Shown here: positions 62,728 through 64,000 of the stretch, piece after piece
How the letters are laid out: every line of letters starts with the position of its first letter
How positions within the stretch are numbered: the stretch's first letter is position 1
Assembly (NCBI RefSeq): GCF_023898865.1
Contig: NZ_JAGSOV010000077.1
Span: forward strand, 23,728 to 87,727
Direction: 5' to 3'
Source of the DNA: Pseudonocardia humida
GTDB taxonomy: Bacteria; Actinomycetota; Actinomycetes; Mycobacteriales; Pseudonocardiaceae
DNA length: 64,000 nucleotides
Notes under the pieces: generated by a model
Seen by the model: only the letters and a program-made list of their open reading frames with translations
Database searches by the model: none
Told to the model about the DNA's origin: nothing
Program-made: the position numbers and the translations under genes

Positions 62728-63842
62728 AGCCGCCTGCCCTTCCAGGTCAGGGTGCCCCGCCGGTGGCCGATCCAGGAGCGCGCCCACAGCCACAGCAGCG
62801 CCGCCACCGAGACCGGGTGGGCCAGCGCGTCGGGCCAGGCGGGCACCCGGGCCCGGCGGGCGGCCATCGCCCGGCCGGCGACCGCCGCCGCGTAGCCGAC
62901 GAGCCCGGCGCGGGAGCCGCGGGCCGCGGCGACCGCCGGCACGACGTAGGTCAGCGCCAGCAGCCCGGCCACCGCCACCGACGACGCCGGCGGCCCGAAC
63001 GCCGACCACAGCGACTTGCGGTACCCGGCGCTGAGGTCGGCCCACCCCTCGTACATCCGGCAGGTCGCCAGCGCGGTGCCGTCGGCCACCCCGACCCGGC
63101 CCCCGGCCCGCTTCACCGCCCGGGCCAGCGCGATGTCGTCCAGCACGGCGCCCGCGGCGGCCATCGGACCGCCCGCGGCGGCGAGCGCGGCCGCGTCGAC
63201 CACCAGGAACTGGCCGTTCGCGGCCACCATCGACGGGCGAGGGGAGCGCTCGGCCACGCGCAGCGGCAGCGTCACCAACCACGACCAGGCCAGCAGCGGC
63301 TGCACGAGCCGCGGGCCGGGGCCGTCGGCGAGCTGGCGCGGCCACGGGCAGAGCAGGTCGAGCCCGGCCCCGCGCAGCACGACGATCGCCGCGGCGACGG
63401 CGTGCGGGGCCAGCACGACGTCGGCGTCGACGAACACCAGCACGCGGCCGCGGGCGGCGGCGGCCAGCTGGGCGCAGGCGTGCGGCTTGCCGAGCGCGCC
63501 CGGCGGCGGCGGGTTGCCGACGAGCACCCGCAGCCGCGGGTCGCCCGCCGCCACCGCCCGCACGACGTCGGCGGTGCCGTCGGTGGAGCCGTCGTCCAGC
63601 ACCAGCACCTCCAGCTCGCCGACCCCGGTCTGGGCGAGCAGCGAGTGGATGGTCGGGGCGATGCGGGCGGCCTCGTCGCGCGCCGGGACCAGCACCGACA
63701 CCGGTCCGGCCACCGGCGGCGGCTGGGCGGGCGGCACCCGCAGGGCGCGCTGGTTGACCAGCTGGTGGGCGGTGCCGGCCAGGGCGAGCAGGGCACCGGC
63801 CCGCACCGCCGCGGCGCCGGCCCGCGGGGAGCGTGCGGACAT
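62724..63842 (-). CDS. Family 2 glycosyltransferase (CrtQ-like)
   Basis: A 372-residue membrane-associated GT2: SVLVPARDEAARIAPTI, DDGSTDGT (nucleotide binding, ~82-89), VFVDADV (DxD, ~138-142), LDDIALARAV and YRKSLWSAFG in the acceptor region, plus C-terminal hydrophobic helices. Similar enzymes glycosylate carotenoid acids (CrtQ) and lie next to CrtI-like genes, as here. ATG at 63842. A carotenoid-glycoside role is inferred from the neighbour; a lipid or cell-wall acceptor is possible. Confidence 0.85.
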   Translation of the reverse strand: MSARSPRAGAAAVRAGALLALAGTAHQLVNQRALRVPPAQPPPVAGPVSVLVPARDEAARIAPTIHSLLAQTGVGELEVLVLDDGSTDGTADVVRAVAAGDPRLRVLVGNPPPPGALGKPHACAQLAAAARGRVLVFVDADVVLAPHAVAAAIVVLRGAGLDLLCPWPRQLADGPGPRLVQPLLAWSWLVTLPLRVAERSPRPSMVAANGQFLVVDAAALAAAGGPMAAAGAVLDDIALARAVKRAGGRVGVADGTALATCRMYEGWADLSAGYRKSLWSAFGPPASSVAVAGLLALTYVVPAVAAARGSRAGLVGYAAAVAGRAMAARRARVPAWPDALAHPVSVAALLWLWARSWIGHRRGTLTWKGRRL

Positions 63843-63901
63843 CGGTGACGACCCTAGGGCCGGCGGGCCGCCGACGCGCGTCGACGGCCCGGGCGGCGCC
63901 C

Positions 63902-64000
63902 GCGGTGGGCACTGCGGTGGGCACTGCGGTGGGCACTGCGGTGGGCACTGCGGTGGGCACTGCGGTGGGCACTGCGGTGGGCACTGCGGTGGGCACTGCG
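63902..64000. repeat. 12-bp tandem repeat at the window edge
   Basis: Eight and a quarter perfect copies of gcggtgggcact, continuing past 64000. It lies ~60 bp upstream of the glycosyltransferase start. Read on the minus strand it gives PTAV repeats and on the plus strand AVGT repeats, so a coding origin on either strand is possible. Perfect copies indicate recent expansion or an assembly artefact. Confidence 0.9.

Noticed and set aside
61261..63996. 911-codon minus-strand frame starting in the 12-bp repeat (MPTAVPTAV...) and merging into the CrtI-like gene
   Set aside because: Its first half overlaps the glycosyltransferase gene out of frame and lacks domain character; the real desaturase starts at 62727 with a GTGA overlap.
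63902..64000. CRISPR array
   Set aside because: The units are 12 bp with no spacers and no cas genes are near; it is a simple tandem repeat.

Overview
The window is very GC-rich DNA (by eye well above 70 % G+C) with abundant GTG starts, ATGA/GTGA overlaps between co-directional genes and many -10 boxes placed directly before start codons. Together with an ergothioneine (egt) cluster, a mycobacterial-style aconitase/AcnR pair, a RipA-type peptidoglycan hydrolase beside moxR, and a DasR-like GlcNAc locus, this points to an actinobacterium of the Pseudonocardiales. No rRNA, tRNA, CRISPR, integrase or transposase was recognised; it reads as ordinary chromosome carrying a few accessory insertions.

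Layout. 1-8742: VWA/DUF58/moxR module and a RipA-like NlpC/P60 hydrolase (all minus), then a repeat-rich membrane protein and aconitase (plus). 8743-23074: a block between acn and acnR holding a TIR-transmembrane-jelly-roll protein with a paralogous lipoprotein, a methyltransferase/TetR pair, a TauE-type permease, an ABC sugar importer, a cupin and nitroreductase, and egtABCD. 23075-28186: acnR, an ABC exporter, a small HTH protein and an ABC-F ATPase. As I recall the M. tuberculosis map, Rv1473-Rv1481 holds the same genes contiguously, so this locus is an ancestral block split by inserted genes.

28314-38561: SDR, lycopene-cyclase-like enzyme, a STAS-like protein overlapping a GGDEF-EAL protein, a flavin monooxygenase with a frameshifted small ORF, MarR and TetR regulators with visible operators, an NTF2-like protein, acyl-CoA oxidase with its own TetR, and a 38-residue membrane peptide. 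38658-43582: KduD, a D-threonine-aldolase-type PLP enzyme, a sugar-lactone oxidase and three small genes. 43662-48624: a four-gene cassette of a dynamin-like GTPase, a second GTPase, a tail-anchored protein and a beta-rich protein. 48816-51538: a secreted GH16 beta-glucanase and a LacI repressor with matching operators. 51594-58703: a complete GlcNAc PTS locus (GntR regulator, nagB, nagA, ptsI, ptsH, IIC; divergent IIB and IIA). 58743-64000: MFS exporter, Lrp regulator, and a CDP-alcohol transferase convergent on a CrtI-like desaturase/glycosyltransferase pair, ending in a 12-bp tandem repeat that runs off the window.

The most unusual parts are the TIR/jelly-roll/lipoprotein pair (8809-10751) and the two-GTPase cassette (43662-48624). 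Both look like stress or conflict systems whose function cannot be read from sequence alone. Several regulatory circuits can be drawn directly: AcnR on acn, TetR on the methyltransferase, TetR on the NTF2-like gene, and LacI on the glucanase.
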